Positions 36,019 through 46,271 of a stretch of DNA of 64,000 nucleotides are shown one piece after another. The DNA comes from Kineobactrum salinum (lineage in GTDB: Bacteria > Pseudomonadota > Gammaproteobacteria > Pseudomonadales > Halieaceae). The stretch is taken from the NCBI RefSeq assembly GCF_010669285.1, contig NZ_CP048711.1, positions 310,001-374,000 of the forward strand, given 5' to 3'. The stretch's first letter is position 1. Each line of letters starts with the position of its first letter. A program made the position numbers and the translations under genes. The notes beneath the pieces were generated by a model, which worked only from the letters and a program-made list of their open reading frames with translations, did not search any database and was not told the origin of the DNA.

Positions 36019-38889
36019 TCAGTAGACAAACTGCAGACCGATGACAGTGGTCCGGCCGAACTCGTCATACTGCAGTACCCGACGCTTGTTGCCCGCATAG
36101 TAGAAGGCTGGCTCATCGTTCAGATTGACGAACTCCGCATACAGCATCCAGTTGTCGGAGACGTGGTACTTGGCGGTAAAGTCGATTTGCATATGCTCAT
36201 CGGTATAGCGGTCCAGGCCATCGTCGACCAGCTCATCCAAATAGCTGTCCCGGTATTTCACGGCGAAGCGCAGGTCGAGATTGTATTTATCGTAGCCCAC
36301 CACGAAACCGGCAATATTGTCCGACTGCTTCGGCAATGGAATATCGCGACCATCGAACTCGGCGTCGCCATCGACATGGGTATAGTTGAAGCTCACCAGC
36401 AGACCATCAAAGGGCGACGGCAGAAAGCCGAACTGCTGCTGATAATTGAACTCCAGCCCGGTCACCGTCGCCTCCTCACCGTTGCGCGCTATCGTGGCCT
36501 CATCGAATACCCGACCGCCGAACTCAAAGTCATTGAACACCTGGGTGAAGATGAAATCGTCGATCTTCTTGTGGAACAGACCGGCGGATATCAGGCTGAT
36601 ATCCGAAGGATAGTACTCCAGATAGGCATCGAAGTTCCAGGAGCTGTAGGGCTCGAGATCCGGGTTGCCGATCTCGGCTTCATTGTCCTCAACACTGACC
36701 CGCGATGCCACGCCTTCAAACTGCGGGCGAATAATCGAGCGCGAAACAGCGAGACGGCCGACCACGTTTTCGCTAATGTCATAGCGCAGGTTCACACTGG
36801 GCAGCACATCCGTATAGCTCTTGTCAGATGAAATGGAGTCGATCACGACCGTATCGTCTTCAACCTCAACACCATCGAGCAATCCACCTTCCTCGATCAG
36901 TTCCACCGAGTTGCCATGCGATGCGAAATCCGTGTACTCAACCCGGGCGCCACCGACAATGACCAACCGATCCGTTTCAAAGGTATACATGCCATAGGCC
37001 GCGTAGACATCCTCCTCCACTACCCAGTCGTTGGACGCGGAGGCGATCTGGCTTTCAATCGGATCGAACTCGATGCCCTCCCCGGCTGCAAGAATATCGC
37101 GCACGCCGCCCAGGCTGGGCATCGGGTCGATCCGATTGGGGAAGTCGTAGTCACTGGCGGCGGTGGGATCGTAGATGTCCGCCACGGTAAACACGTCATC
37201 GCCACCGTACAGCTCGATGTCTTCGTTGCTCTCCTTTTCACGCAGCCGCATCTTGGCACCGAACTGCAGCTCGCCGGAGGCAAACAGGCGGGTAGCGTCG
37301 AACTGCAGCGCCCACTGGGTGTCTTCCACCAGACCGGACGAGCGCTCGATCTCGTCCAGTTCATAGCGGCCGGGATCGCGCAGCACGTCGAAATAATCCG
37401 ATTCCACCACCGGTTTTTTGTTGTTGCGGGTATTGAGCGTCAACACTGGATCGCCCGCGGCAATCCCGCCACTGCCACTTTCGAACTCCCCGACCCAGGC
37501 TGAATCGACGCCGTTGGGAGTGTCTTCCTCGGCATAGGAATAGCCCAGGTTGGTTTTCAGGCCCCAACGCTCCCACTGGCTTTCGGAGCCGAATGACATG
37601 GACAGGTTGTCGGCGGTCTGCTCTCGGTCCTTGGTGCCCATCTCTATTTCGGCGAATTCGGTTGCCACGCTGTCCGGGCCCACCGCATCATCGCCGAGTG
37701 GCGACAGGTCGCCGTAGGTCTGGCTCAGCCTCGATTCGGCATCCTTGAGCCGGCTGAACAGTGAACGTGCGAATATGGTGGTCGTGTCGCTGAGGTCATA
37801 GTCCAGATTCAGCGCACCACCGATACGTTCGCGGTTGATCTTGTAGTAGCGCGGCTCGAAGGTTTCCGGATATTCATTGCCGTTGTCGGCCATTTCCCAG
37901 TCATCGGCCTCGTGATTGCTGGAACCCAGCTCGCGGTCGTGCCAGCTCAGGGCCGCGGCCACACCCAGCCGCCGGTTGTTGGCCAGATCGAAGATATTGC
38001 TGCCCGCGATCGAAGCCTTGGGGCTCCACTCGCCGCGCAGCTCGTTGTAACCACCCTCGACCCGTCCCTTGACGAACAACTCCTTGCGACTGAAGGCACT
38101 CAGGGTTTTGACGTTGATGGAACCGCCGATGGCATCGCCATCCATGTCAGGAGTCAGGGATTTCTGCACCTCTACCCCATCCAGCACGTCAGTCGGAATC
38201 ACATCCAGTTGCAGGGCGCGACGATCCTCTGTCGCCGATGCCCGCACCCCGTTGATGGAGGTCGAGTTGAGGTCGGGGTCCATGCCCCGGATCACCACAT
38301 AGCGCCCTTCGCCCTGATCGTTCTCTACCGAAATGCCGGAGAGGCGACGCAGTGATTCTGCCACATTCTGGTCGGGGAACTGACCCATGGTGTCGGAGTC
38401 CAGCACCGACTTGATATGGTCCGCCGCCCGCTGCTGGTTGATCGCGCCGGCCATGGCCGCTGACTGCCCGGTCACCAGAACCTCCTCCAGGCTGTAGGCC
38501 TCGGCACTGTCGCCTGCGCCCAGCACCACCTCGCCCAGCTCCAGACCCTCGGGCCCCACCGTGACCGGGATAGTCCTGACAGGTGCACCGACGTAGCGGA
38601 TCTCCAGAGTATAGCTGCCCGGTGGCACGTCATTGAGGCGGAAGCGTCCGCGATCGTTGGTGGTGGTGGACATGTTGAGTTCGGGAATGCGCACATTCGC
38701 ACCTTCGAACAAGGCGGTGCGGGAGCGGTCGGTGACCTCGCCGCTTACCCGCTGGGCAAGCGCCGAGGAGCTGGCCCCCACCGTACCCGCCACCGCGACG
38801 GCAACAGCAAGCGTGAGTTTGCGCAGGGCCTGACGCCGACGTGGATCAAGGGAGTTGCGGTACGATGGAGTTGTGCTGGAATCAAGCAT
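36019..38889 (-). CDS. TonB-dependent outer-membrane receptor with carboxypeptidase-regulatory-like N-domain
   Basis: 956 residues. Signal peptide ends near ASSSALAQ (residue ~46). Residues 47-125: carboxypeptidase-regulatory-like beta-sandwich (RFRLNDVPPGSYTLEIRYVG). TonB box region EEVLVTGQ; plug domain with AESLRRLSGISVENDQGEG and RGMDPDLNSTSINGVR. A 22-strand barrel follows, ending in an aromatic residue (GLQFVY). This subfamily usually imports carbohydrates or polyols. First gene of the run leading into the organophosphate transporter (53-base gap), lipoprotein and phosphatase; substrate may be phytate or an inositol derivative. Confidence 0.9.
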   Translation of the reverse strand: MLDSSTTPSYRNSLDPRRRQALRKLTLAVAVAVAGTVGASSSALAQRVSGEVTDRSRTALFEGANVRIPELNMSTTTNDRGRFRLNDVPPGSYTLEIRYVGAPVRTIPVTVGPEGLELGEVVLGAGDSAEAYSLEEVLVTGQSAAMAGAINQQRAADHIKSVLDSDTMGQFPDQNVAESLRRLSGISVENDQGEGRYVVIRGMDPDLNSTSINGVRASATEDRRALQLDVIPTDVLDGVEVQKSLTPDMDGDAIGGSINVKTLSAFSRKELFVKGRVEGGYNELRGEWSPKASIAGSNIFDLANNRRLGVAAALSWHDRELGSSNHEADDWEMADNGNEYPETFEPRYYKINRERIGGALNLDYDLSDTTTIFARSLFSRLKDAESRLSQTYGDLSPLGDDAVGPDSVATEFAEIEMGTKDREQTADNLSMSFGSESQWERWGLKTNLGYSYAEEDTPNGVDSAWVGEFESGSGGIAAGDPVLTLNTRNNKKPVVESDYFDVLRDPGRYELDEIERSSGLVEDTQWALQFDATRLFASGELQFGAKMRLREKESNEDIELYGGDDVFTVADIYDPTAASDYDFPNRIDPMPSLGGVRDILAAGEGIEFDPIESQIASASNDWVVEEDVYAAYGMYTFETDRLVIVGGARVEYTDFASHGNSVELIEEGGLLDGVEVEDDTVVIDSISSDKSYTDVLPSVNLRYDISENVVGRLAVSRSIIRPQFEGVASRVSVEDNEAEIGNPDLEPYSSWNFDAYLEYYPSDISLISAGLFHKKIDDFIFTQVFNDFEFGGRVFDEATIARNGEEATVTGLEFNYQQQFGFLPSPFDGLLVSFNYTHVDGDAEFDGRDIPLPKQSDNIAGFVVGYDKYNLDLRFAVKYRDSYLDELVDDGLDRYTDEHMQIDFTAKYHVSDNWMLYAEFVNLNDEPAFYYAGNKRRVLQYDEFGRTTVIGLQFVY

Positions 38890-39217
38890 CTTCTGACCTC
38901 TTGATAAGTTATAGGTAGAGAGGTATTGCCTTCGCTCGAAGAGTATAGGCGACCACGCTCTCTCTGTAAAATAAATATTCTATATTTTTATATTCCCGCA
39001 TATACGTTCTATTTAGGATGCAAGACCAAACCGGCCCGGCCCGTCTCAGGGCCGCGAATCCGGTGTTTTATGTACTCGGGTGCACAACACGGCCGGACCA
39101 GGCCATGTGTCATTCAGCAAAGGAGCTTACTCTGGTCATATGACAGGATTATTTCAGCAACCGCATAACAATCACGTCGCTGCTTGTATTCGCTGTCAGC
39201 AGCCGGGTACAGCCGCC
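38890..39217. promoter_or_regulatory. Spacer and promoter region upstream of the TonB receptor
   Basis: 328 bases between the end of iolG and the receptor start. AT-rich patches (for example TATTCTATATTTTTATATTC near 38972-38991) should hold the receptor promoter. I see no small gene and no clear T-tailed hairpin for iolG termination. Confidence 0.5.
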
Positions 39218-40204
39218 CTACAATCTTAGCGGCCGACCCTGCTGCAGCGACTCAAGCGCCGCCGTGGCCAGTTCCTGCGCTCGCAGGCCGTCCTCGCCCG
39301 TCACCGCGGGTGGCCGCTGCTGGCTCACCGCCTCGATAAAATCCAGCAACTCCAGACGATAGGCATCGGCGTAGCGCTGCAGAAAAAAGTGCAACGGTGG
39401 GTCCGTTACCACCCCACCGGCGGCGTAGTGCTGCAGCCGGGTCGCAGTGACATTCTCCGCCCGCAACATGCCCTGTGAACCGTGTACTTCCAGGCGCTGG
39501 TCATAGCCATAGCTGGTGCGGCGGCTGTTGCTGATCTGGCACAGGCGGCCGGAGGCGGTCTTCAGGATCACCGTTGCCGTGTCGATGTCACCGGCCTCGC
39601 CGATGGCGGCATCCACCAGGCAACTGCCGGTGGCGTAGATTTCGCAGGGCTCTTCCAGCAACAGCCAGCGCGCCATATCCAGGTCGTGGATCATCATGTC
39701 CATGAACAGGCCGCCCGAACGCCGCAGGTAATCCAGCGGCGGCGGCTGCGGATCGCGGCTGGTGATCGAGACGATTTCGGGAGTGCCTATGTCACCGCGC
39801 CGCAGGCGCTCGTACAGCGCGCTAAAGCCAGGGTCGAAGCGACGATTGAAGCCCAGTGCCAGCACCGTGCCCGCGCGCTCCACCTCTGCGATGCAGGCGC
39901 GCACCCGCGGCAGATCCAGGTCGATCGGTTTCTCGCAGAATATGGCTTTGCCGGCCGCGGCCGCGGCGACGATGAAATCCACATGGGTGTCGGTGGAACT
40001 GGCAATCAGCACCGCGTCCACCGCGGGGTCGGCCAGCGCCTGGTCCAGCTCGCAGTGGCGCGCCTCATACTGCTGCGCCAGGGCTGCGGCCGGCGCTGCA
40101 ATGGCGTCGACGACACAGAGCAGGCGCGCCTGGGGCAGGCTGGCTATATTGGCGGCGTGGATGGCACCGATGCGGCCGGCCCCCACCAGACAGAATCCAA
40201 TCAT
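39218..40204 (-). CDS. iolG: Inositol 2-dehydrogenase-type Gfo/Idh/MocA oxidoreductase
   Basis: 328 residues from the ATG at 40204, which overlaps the iolE stop by one base. Rossmann motif LVGAGRIGAIHAANIA at the N-terminus; FCEKPIDLDL carries the catalytic-dyad Lys; C-terminal domain with SGGLFMDMMIHDLDMARWLL contains the Asp/His pair used by IolG. Oxidises myo-inositol to 2-keto-myo-inositol with NAD. Last gene of the minus-strand iol run. Confidence 0.92.
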   Translation of the reverse strand: MIGFCLVGAGRIGAIHAANIASLPQARLLCVVDAIAAPAAALAQQYEARHCELDQALADPAVDAVLIASSTDTHVDFIVAAAAAGKAIFCEKPIDLDLPRVRACIAEVERAGTVLALGFNRRFDPGFSALYERLRRGDIGTPEIVSITSRDPQPPPLDYLRRSGGLFMDMMIHDLDMARWLLLEEPCEIYATGSCLVDAAIGEAGDIDTATVILKTASGRLCQISNSRRTSYGYDQRLEVHGSQGMLRAENVTATRLQHYAAGGVVTDPPLHFFLQRYADAYRLELLDFIEAVSQQRPPAVTGEDGLRAQELATAALESLQQGRPLRL

Positions 40205-41105
40205 CAGCGTGTGTGCTCCGGAAAGTATTCGCGCCGCAGGGCGCTCAAGTGTCGGTAACCCATGCACGCATAGCTCAAAGGGTCCGCTTGCGCCGGGTCC
40301 TGCTCGGCTTCCACCACCAACCAGCCGCGGTAGCCACTGGCACTGAGGATTGCGAACAGGGCCCGGAAATCCACTGCGCCGTCCCCGGGCACCGTAAAGA
40401 CGCCAGCCAGTACCGCATCGAGAAAGCTCTGGTCGTGCTGTTGTGCCTGCACCAGCACCGCGGCGCGTACGTCCTTGCAATGCACATGCACGATCCTGTC
40501 GGCATGGCGGCTGGCACAGGCCAGTGGATCGTCCCCGGCGTAGCTCAGGTGGCCCGCGTCCAGCAACAGCTTCACCGCGGGCCGGTCTGTGCCAGCAGCC
40601 GGTCGATATCACCAGCGGACTGGACTACGGTGCCCATATGGTGGTGATAGGCGAGCTGCATCCCGTGGCCCTGCAGGTATTCGGCAAAGGCCGACATACG
40701 GGCGCAGAACTGGGCCCACTCCGCGGCGGCCATCTGCGGGCGCCGCGACAGGGGTTGCTCGCGATCGCCGTGGATACAGCGACTGACCTCGGCACAGACC
40801 ATCACCGTACATCCCAGCTCCCGCAACAGCGCCAGATGGGGCTGTACCGCCACGATTTCGGCGTCCACGTCACGCTCGAGCAAGCGGCAGCTGTACCAGC
40901 CCGAAACCAGGCTCAACTGGTGGGCCGCCAGCAGCGGGCCTAGTACCGCGGCATCGCGGGGGAACTTGTGGCCCAATTCGAAGCCCTCGTAGCCCGCCTC
41001 CCGGCCCTCCCGCAGACAACGCTCCAGGGGAATATCCGCCCCCAACTCGGGCATGTCGTCATTGCTCCAGGTCAGGGGGTTGATACCGATTCGCACTGCC
41101 GTCAT
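40204..41105 (-). CDS. iolE: Inosose dehydratase IolE, split by a single-base frameshift
   Basis: TIM-barrel (xylose-isomerase-like) dehydratase converting 2-keto-myo-inositol to a diketone. The N-terminal frame (41105-40572) has IGINPLTWSNDD and QLAYHHHMGTVVQS (metal ligands) and ends after AQTGP. The continuation VKLLLDAGHLSYAGDDPLA is in another frame to the stop at 40204. One extra G/C in the run 40579-40581 restores a 300-residue protein with the family's TGPAVKLLLDAGH junction. Three bases after iolD on the same strand. Confidence 0.92.
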
Positions 41106-41108
41106 CGC

Positions 41109-42946
41109 TTAACCCTTCCGCTGCCTGGTCTTGTTCTGTTCATAATCGGCTCTGGCCTGGCGCACCGATTCCGATTCCGAGTGCTGCGCCACCGCCACTT
41201 CCCACCAGGCCCCACCCTCCGCGGTCGACACCGCGGGATCGGTGCGAATGACGATCACATAGCTGCGCTGGGCAGCGCGAGCCCGCTCCAGTGCCCGCTC
41301 CAACTCGGCAATGCCAGCAACCTGTTCTGCCTCGGCGCCGAGGGCCCGGGCGTGAGCGGCGAAGTCGATTTCCGGCCCCGGGCCACTGTCCGCGAGCAGA
41401 TTGTTAAAGGGCGCACCACCGCATTGCTGTTGCAGCCGGTTGATGCAGCCGAAGCCGCGGTTGTCCAGCAGTACCAGTACCAGCTTCTGGCCCAGCATCA
41501 CCGAGGTGGCCAGCTCCGAGTTCAGCATCAGGTAGCTGCCATCGCCCACCAATACATACACATCGCGCGACGGCAGCGCCATGCGTACGCCAAGGCCTCC
41601 TGCTATCTCGTAACCCATACAGCTGTAGCCATATTCCACGTGATAGCCGTTGGGCCGCTCACAGCGCCACAGCTTGTGCAACTCGCCGGGCAGGCCGCCG
41701 GCCGCACAGACCACCACCGCATCGGCGCCGGCCGTCCGATTGACGGCGCCCAGCACCTGGGCATCGCTGGGCAGCGCCGCCCCACTATCGGCGGTGACCC
41801 GGTCTACCACTGTATTCCAGTCCCGCATTTCCTGTTGCGCGCGAGTCAACCAGTCGGGGGCAGCGGACCAACCCGCCAGGGCGTCGCTCAGTGCCGCCAG
41901 GGTCACCGCGGCATCGCCCACCAGGGGCTGGGCCCCGTGTTTGGCCGCGTCGGAGGCGACAATGTTCAGGCCTATGAACTGACACCCGGGGTCTTCGAAC
42001 AAGGTCCGCGATGCAGTGGTGAAGTCCTGCAGGCGAGTGCCCACACACAGCACCAGGTCCGCCTGCGCCGCGAGCGCATTGGCGGCGCTGGAACCCGTCA
42101 CACCGATGGCTCCGACCTGGCAGCGATGATCCCAGGGCAACGCGCCCTTGCCCGCCTGGGTTTCGGCCACCGGTACGCCGTGGCGCTCGGCAAACTGCGC
42201 CAGCACCCCGGTCGCCTGTGCATACAACACACCTCCACCGGCTATGATCAGTGGCCTGCGGGCGTTGCGCAGCAGTGCCAGCGCTAGCGTCAATTCGCGA
42301 TTGTCGGCCCCGGGCCGGCGCCGCCAGTGCTGCCGCGGCTCAAAAAAACTGAGAGGGAAATCCCAGGCCTCGGTCTGCACATCCTGGGGCAGGGCCAGGG
42401 TCACGGGGCCGCACTCGGCAGGATCGGTCAACACCTGCAGCGCGCGTGGCAAACTCGAGAGCAACTGTTCCGGACGGTTGATACGGTCCCAGTAGCGCGA
42501 CACGCAGCGCAGGCTTTCGTTGACACTGAGCCCCGGGTCAGCGGTGTTCTCGAGCTGCTGCAACACGGGGTCGGGAGCCCGGGAAACAAAGGTATCGCCC
42601 GGCAGCAACAGCAACGGCAGCCGGTTGACGTGGGCCAGCGCCGCGGCGGTGACCAGATTGGTCGCCCCCGGACCTATGGAGGTGGTACAGGCCATCAAGC
42701 GCTGGCGATTGAGAGCCTTGGCATAGGCGATAGCCGCATGGGCCATCGCCTGCTCATTGTGGGCCCGCCAGGTGGGCAGTTGCTCCGGCGCTGCGGCCAG
42801 TGCTTCGCCCACGCCGGCCACGTTGCCGTGGCCGAAGATTGCCCAGACGCCGGCGACCAGGGGCAATCGACTCCATCCACCCGCGTACCCTGGACCGATA
42901 AATAACGCACCAGCGCCTGGCTGGTGGTGAGCCTGACCGTTTTCAA
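41109..42946 (-). CDS. iolD: 3D-trihydroxycyclohexane-1,2-dione hydrolase IolD, frameshifted near its start
   Basis: Thiamine-diphosphate enzyme that opens the cyclohexane ring in inositol breakdown. The start is a TTG at 42946 overlapping the iolC stop (TTGA), giving MKTVRLTTSQALVRYLSVQG. After about 30 residues the frame breaks. The continuation PLVAGVWAIFGHGNVAG lies in the next frame and runs to 41109. Adding one G/C at 42860-42863 gives about 612 residues, normal for IolD. ThDP motif LVGDGSYLMLNSELATSVML and TTSIGPGATNLVTAAA are present. Confidence 0.93.
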
Positions 42947-44886
42947 GCGCCCCCCTGAATAGTCATTTTTTCGTCCGTTTCACAATGGTGGTTGCGCCAT
43001 TCCCCGACCATGGCCAGGAAATTGCCCGCGACCAGTTCAACCAGCTCTTCATCCCCGATCACACCCTCCAGCCAGCGCTCGGCGGAATCGACGAACAGGC
43101 TCCGCCCGATCGCGAACCCGCGGCAATAGCGGCTGCCCACCGCGGCCCGAAAACCCGCCACCAGTTCCCTGGTGGGCCGGTTCAGGCCCAGCAGCACCAC
43201 GCCGTGGCACCAGGGGTCATACTCATCGATCAGGGCTTCAATAGCGGGCCATTCCTCGCGCTCCGGTGGCGGCAACTTCCACCAGTCGGGATAGATACCC
43301 AGCTGGTAGATCATCCGCATGGCCCGCACCAGTACCCCCGCTTCCGGGTCGCCCCGCTGCGGGGCAATCACCTCCAGCAGCAATTCGTGACCGCTGTCGC
43401 GACAGGCGTGGAACAGATCGAGCAGGCGCTGGTCCTGCTGGCTTCGCATGTTCTCGTCGTCGTCCGGGTGATAGTACACCAGGCATTTCACGATATGCTC
43501 GGTGGGCCATTTGCGCAGCTCCGCCGACAGGTTATTGCCCGCCTCGAACTGCAGCGGCCGCGACTGCGGCAATTCCACCGGCCGGCCTATCCACAGCCCC
43601 TGCCCGGTACACTCGTTCAACACCTGCTGCCCAAAACGGCCATCGACCAGGATGCCGACGTGGCCCTGCAGTTGGCCGCGCTCAGTGGCGAGCCGCATCG
43701 CGGCGGCGATCAGCAACTTGAGCTCGGCGATTCTGGTCTCGTCCACCGTACCCGGCGCCGACATTTGCTCGAACTGGACCCGGTGATCGAAGGCCAACGC
43801 AAAGATATGCCCCCAGCGCCGTCGCGGCACGGTCGAATGGTGCAGCTGATTCAGCCGCGGGTCCAGATCTGGCCGCGGCACCGCAGCGCTGCGCGCCAGA
43901 TAATCATCCAGTTCGACCCGTGAGGGAATGGCGGGCGCGCAGCCGTGGCGCGACACCACCAGCGCACCGCAGGCATTGGCATAGCGGCAACACTGCTCCC
44001 AGGACTCCCGCTTGACCCAGCCTCGCATGAAGCCACTGATGAAGGCATCCCCCGCTCCCAGCACGTTGAGCACGTCTACTTGCACCCCCGGCACCGAGAT
44101 ACCCTGCTCCACGGATTCAGGTATCGCACCCGGGAACACCACACAACCCAGCGGGCCGCGTTTTAGCACCAGCACCGCCGCAGTAAGCTGGCGCAGGCTC
44201 CGGAGGGCCTGCAGGGTATCCGTGCACCCGGCGGCAATATGAATTTCCTCTTCGGTACCGACGATCAGGTCGAAGTCCGGGATGATCCGCTGCAGGTGCG
44301 CGGTGACGGCGGCCGAGGAGACAAAACGGTCGGCGCCCTGACCGTGCCCCGCCACGCCCCACAACACAGGGCGATAATCAATGTCCAGCACCAGCTGCGT
44401 ACCACATTCCCTGGCATGGGCTATTGCGGCGCGACAGGCGGCGGCCGTGGACTCGGTGGAGAAATGAGTGCCGGTGATCGCCAGCGCCCCGGCGGAGCCA
44501 ATAAAGGCCGCATCGAAATCATCCGCAGTCAGCGCCATGTCGGCACAGTTCTCCCGATAGAAAATCAACGGAAAATCATCGCGGCCCTTGATGCCCAGCA
44601 ATACCAACCCCGTCAGGCGGGCCGGATCGGAATGCACATGGCTCACATCGACGCCATTGCGAGCCAGCTCCTCGCGCACGAAACGCCCCATGTGCTCGTC
44701 GCCGACCCGGGTCAGCATCGCGGTGCGCAGCCCCTGGCGCGCCATGCCCACCGCCATATTGGCCGAGGAGCCGCCCAGATACTTCGCCAGCGAGCGCATG
44801 TCCTCCAGGCGCGAGCCAATCTGTTCCCCGTACAGGTCCACTGCCGCCCGGCCCAGGCAGATTACATCAAACTTTCTGTCGCTCAT
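42943..44886 (-). CDS. iolC: 5-dehydro-2-deoxygluconokinase IolC fused to DUF2090 (aldolase-like) domain
   Basis: 647 residues. Residues 1-335: PfkB kinase with GGSSANMAVGMARQG, IVGTEEEI and the catalytic NVLGAGDAFISGF. Residues 340-640: DUF2090 TIM barrel (IFALAFDHRVQFEQ, LVDGRFGQQVLNECTGQGLW, YHPDDDENMRSQQDQRLLDL). Such fusions replace separate iolC and iolJ, phosphorylating 2-deoxy-5-keto-gluconate and probably also cleaving it. Overlaps iolD and the upstream dehydrogenase gene by four bases each. Confidence 0.93.
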   Translation of the reverse strand: MSDRKFDVICLGRAAVDLYGEQIGSRLEDMRSLAKYLGGSSANMAVGMARQGLRTAMLTRVGDEHMGRFVREELARNGVDVSHVHSDPARLTGLVLLGIKGRDDFPLIFYRENCADMALTADDFDAAFIGSAGALAITGTHFSTESTAAACRAAIAHARECGTQLVLDIDYRPVLWGVAGHGQGADRFVSSAAVTAHLQRIIPDFDLIVGTEEEIHIAAGCTDTLQALRSLRQLTAAVLVLKRGPLGCVVFPGAIPESVEQGISVPGVQVDVLNVLGAGDAFISGFMRGWVKRESWEQCCRYANACGALVVSRHGCAPAIPSRVELDDYLARSAAVPRPDLDPRLNQLHHSTVPRRRWGHIFALAFDHRVQFEQMSAPGTVDETRIAELKLLIAAAMRLATERGQLQGHVGILVDGRFGQQVLNECTGQGLWIGRPVELPQSRPLQFEAGNNLSAELRKWPTEHIVKCLVYYHPDDDENMRSQQDQRLLDLFHACRDSGHELLLEVIAPQRGDPEAGVLVRAMRMIYQLGIYPDWWKLPPPEREEWPAIEALIDEYDPWCHGVVLLGLNRPTRELVAGFRAAVGSRYCRGFAIGRSLFVDSAERWLEGVIGDEELVELVAGNFLAMVGEWRNHHCETDEKMTIQGGA

Positions 44887-46043
44887 GCCCCATCCCCGTT
44901 TGCCGGCCGGTCCGCCCCGGGTTCCAGCTTGACCCAGCGGCGCTCGCGGGACGAAACTTCCATCGCCGCCAACACTGCATCGATATCGCGCCCCACATCG
45001 AAGTCCGGCCAGGCCGCGCGGCGCTGGGCAATGGCTTCGACAAAGTCGCGCACTTCAATCACTTTTTGTTCGTTGAAACCCAGACCGTGACCCGGCGCGG
45101 GACAGAATGCCGCGTAGTCGGGGTGCTCCGGGCCCAGCAGGATGCGCCGGAAGCCCTGCCGGGCAGGCGGATCAGACGCGGCAAAGTAGTGCAGCTCGTT
45201 CTGGCACTCCTGATCGAACACCAGGCTGCCCTCGCTGCCATTGATCTCCCAGGTCAGGCCATTCTTGCGTCCCCAGGCCACCCGGCTGCATTCGAGGGTG
45301 CCTATGGCCCCACTGGCAAACCGGACCAGGGCATGGGCCTGGTCTTCGTTTTCCACCTGGGTGGGAGCCTCGCGCCCCACCGGCCCGGCGGGACGGGTCG
45401 GAATCACCACCTGCAGGTCTGCGCACAGTTCTTCGATATCGCCCGCCAGCAACAGCGCCAGCGACACAATATGGCAAAGATCACCCAGCGCTCCCATGCC
45501 GGCGCGCTCACGCAGAATACGCCAGCCGCCAGAGCGGTTGGGGTCGGCCAGGTAGTCCTCGGTATGGGTGCCCCGAAAGTGCAGCAGACGGCCAATTTCA
45601 CCCTGCTGTATCATCTGGCGCGCCAGTGCGGCGATTGGATTCTTGGCATAGTTGAAGCCGACCATCGTGCGGACGCCAGCACTGGCCGCCGCCGCGGCCA
45701 TTTCCCGCGACTGCGCCACATTCAGCCCCAGTGGCTTTTCACAGTACACATGCTTGCCGTGGGCAATCGCCGCCATGGCCATCGGATAGTGCATGTCATT
45801 GGGGGTACAGATATCCACCACATCCACTTCCGGATCGGCCACCAGTTCGCGCCAGTTGCCGGTACTGCGAACAAAACCCAGCTCCGCGGCCCTGGTCGCC
45901 GCCAGTGCCGCATCCTGTTCCGCCAGCAACAGCGCCACCGGTTGCAGCGGCAGCGGGAACAGTGTGGCCGCATTGCGCCAGGCCAGCGCGTGGGCCTTGC
46001 CCATGAAGCCGGTGCCTATCATCCCCACTCGTAGTTGTGTCAT
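44883..46043 (-). CDS. Second Gfo/Idh/MocA-family dehydrogenase of the iol cluster
   Basis: 386 residues. Rossmann motif GMIGTGFMGKAHALAWRN; VYCEKPLGLNVAQSREM carries the catalytic Lys; C-terminal half includes LGDLCHIVSLALLLAGDIEE. Longer and only distantly similar to IolG at 39218. Probably acts on another inositol isomer (scyllo- or chiro-inositol) or a glycosylated form. First gene of the minus-strand iol operon, translationally coupled to iolC, and divergent from the regulator gene. Confidence 0.9.
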   Translation of the reverse strand: MTQLRVGMIGTGFMGKAHALAWRNAATLFPLPLQPVALLLAEQDAALAATRAAELGFVRSTGNWRELVADPEVDVVDICTPNDMHYPMAMAAIAHGKHVYCEKPLGLNVAQSREMAAAAASAGVRTMVGFNYAKNPIAALARQMIQQGEIGRLLHFRGTHTEDYLADPNRSGGWRILRERAGMGALGDLCHIVSLALLLAGDIEELCADLQVVIPTRPAGPVGREAPTQVENEDQAHALVRFASGAIGTLECSRVAWGRKNGLTWEINGSEGSLVFDQECQNELHYFAASDPPARQGFRRILLGPEHPDYAAFCPAPGHGLGFNEQKVIEVRDFVEAIAQRRAAWPDFDVGRDIDAVLAAMEVSSRERRWVKLEPGADRPANGDGA

Positions 46044-46271
46044 CTGCTGCCAGCCTCAGTCATGGACTGCGTTGAGTATAAGTTGGAATCAGTACATTTT
46101 TAAAATTAAAATTCCATTAATTGAAGTTAATGTTATATTTATTCTATATTGGATTGCAATATACTGCTGCCAATCGAGGAACATATTTCATTTTGACGCA
46201 AGCTGTGAAATGGTAATCCCCGCTGCAGGCCCTGCAGTACAGCCACTGTGACCGCCGGAGAAGACACTGCC
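46044..46271. promoter_or_regulatory. Divergent iol control region with candidate operators
   Basis: 228 bases between head-to-head operons, strongly AT-rich. TGGAAT (46084-46089) and ATTCCA (46111-46116) form an inverted repeat with a 21-base gap. GGAACATATTTCA near 46178-46190 resembles the GGAA-N6-TTCC operator I recall for RpiR-type IolR of Sinorhizobium, but it is not an exact match. GGAGAAG (46257-46263) is a good ribosome site for the regulator start at 46272. The region very likely carries both promoters and the regulator's operator; the exact site is a guess. Confidence 0.6.
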
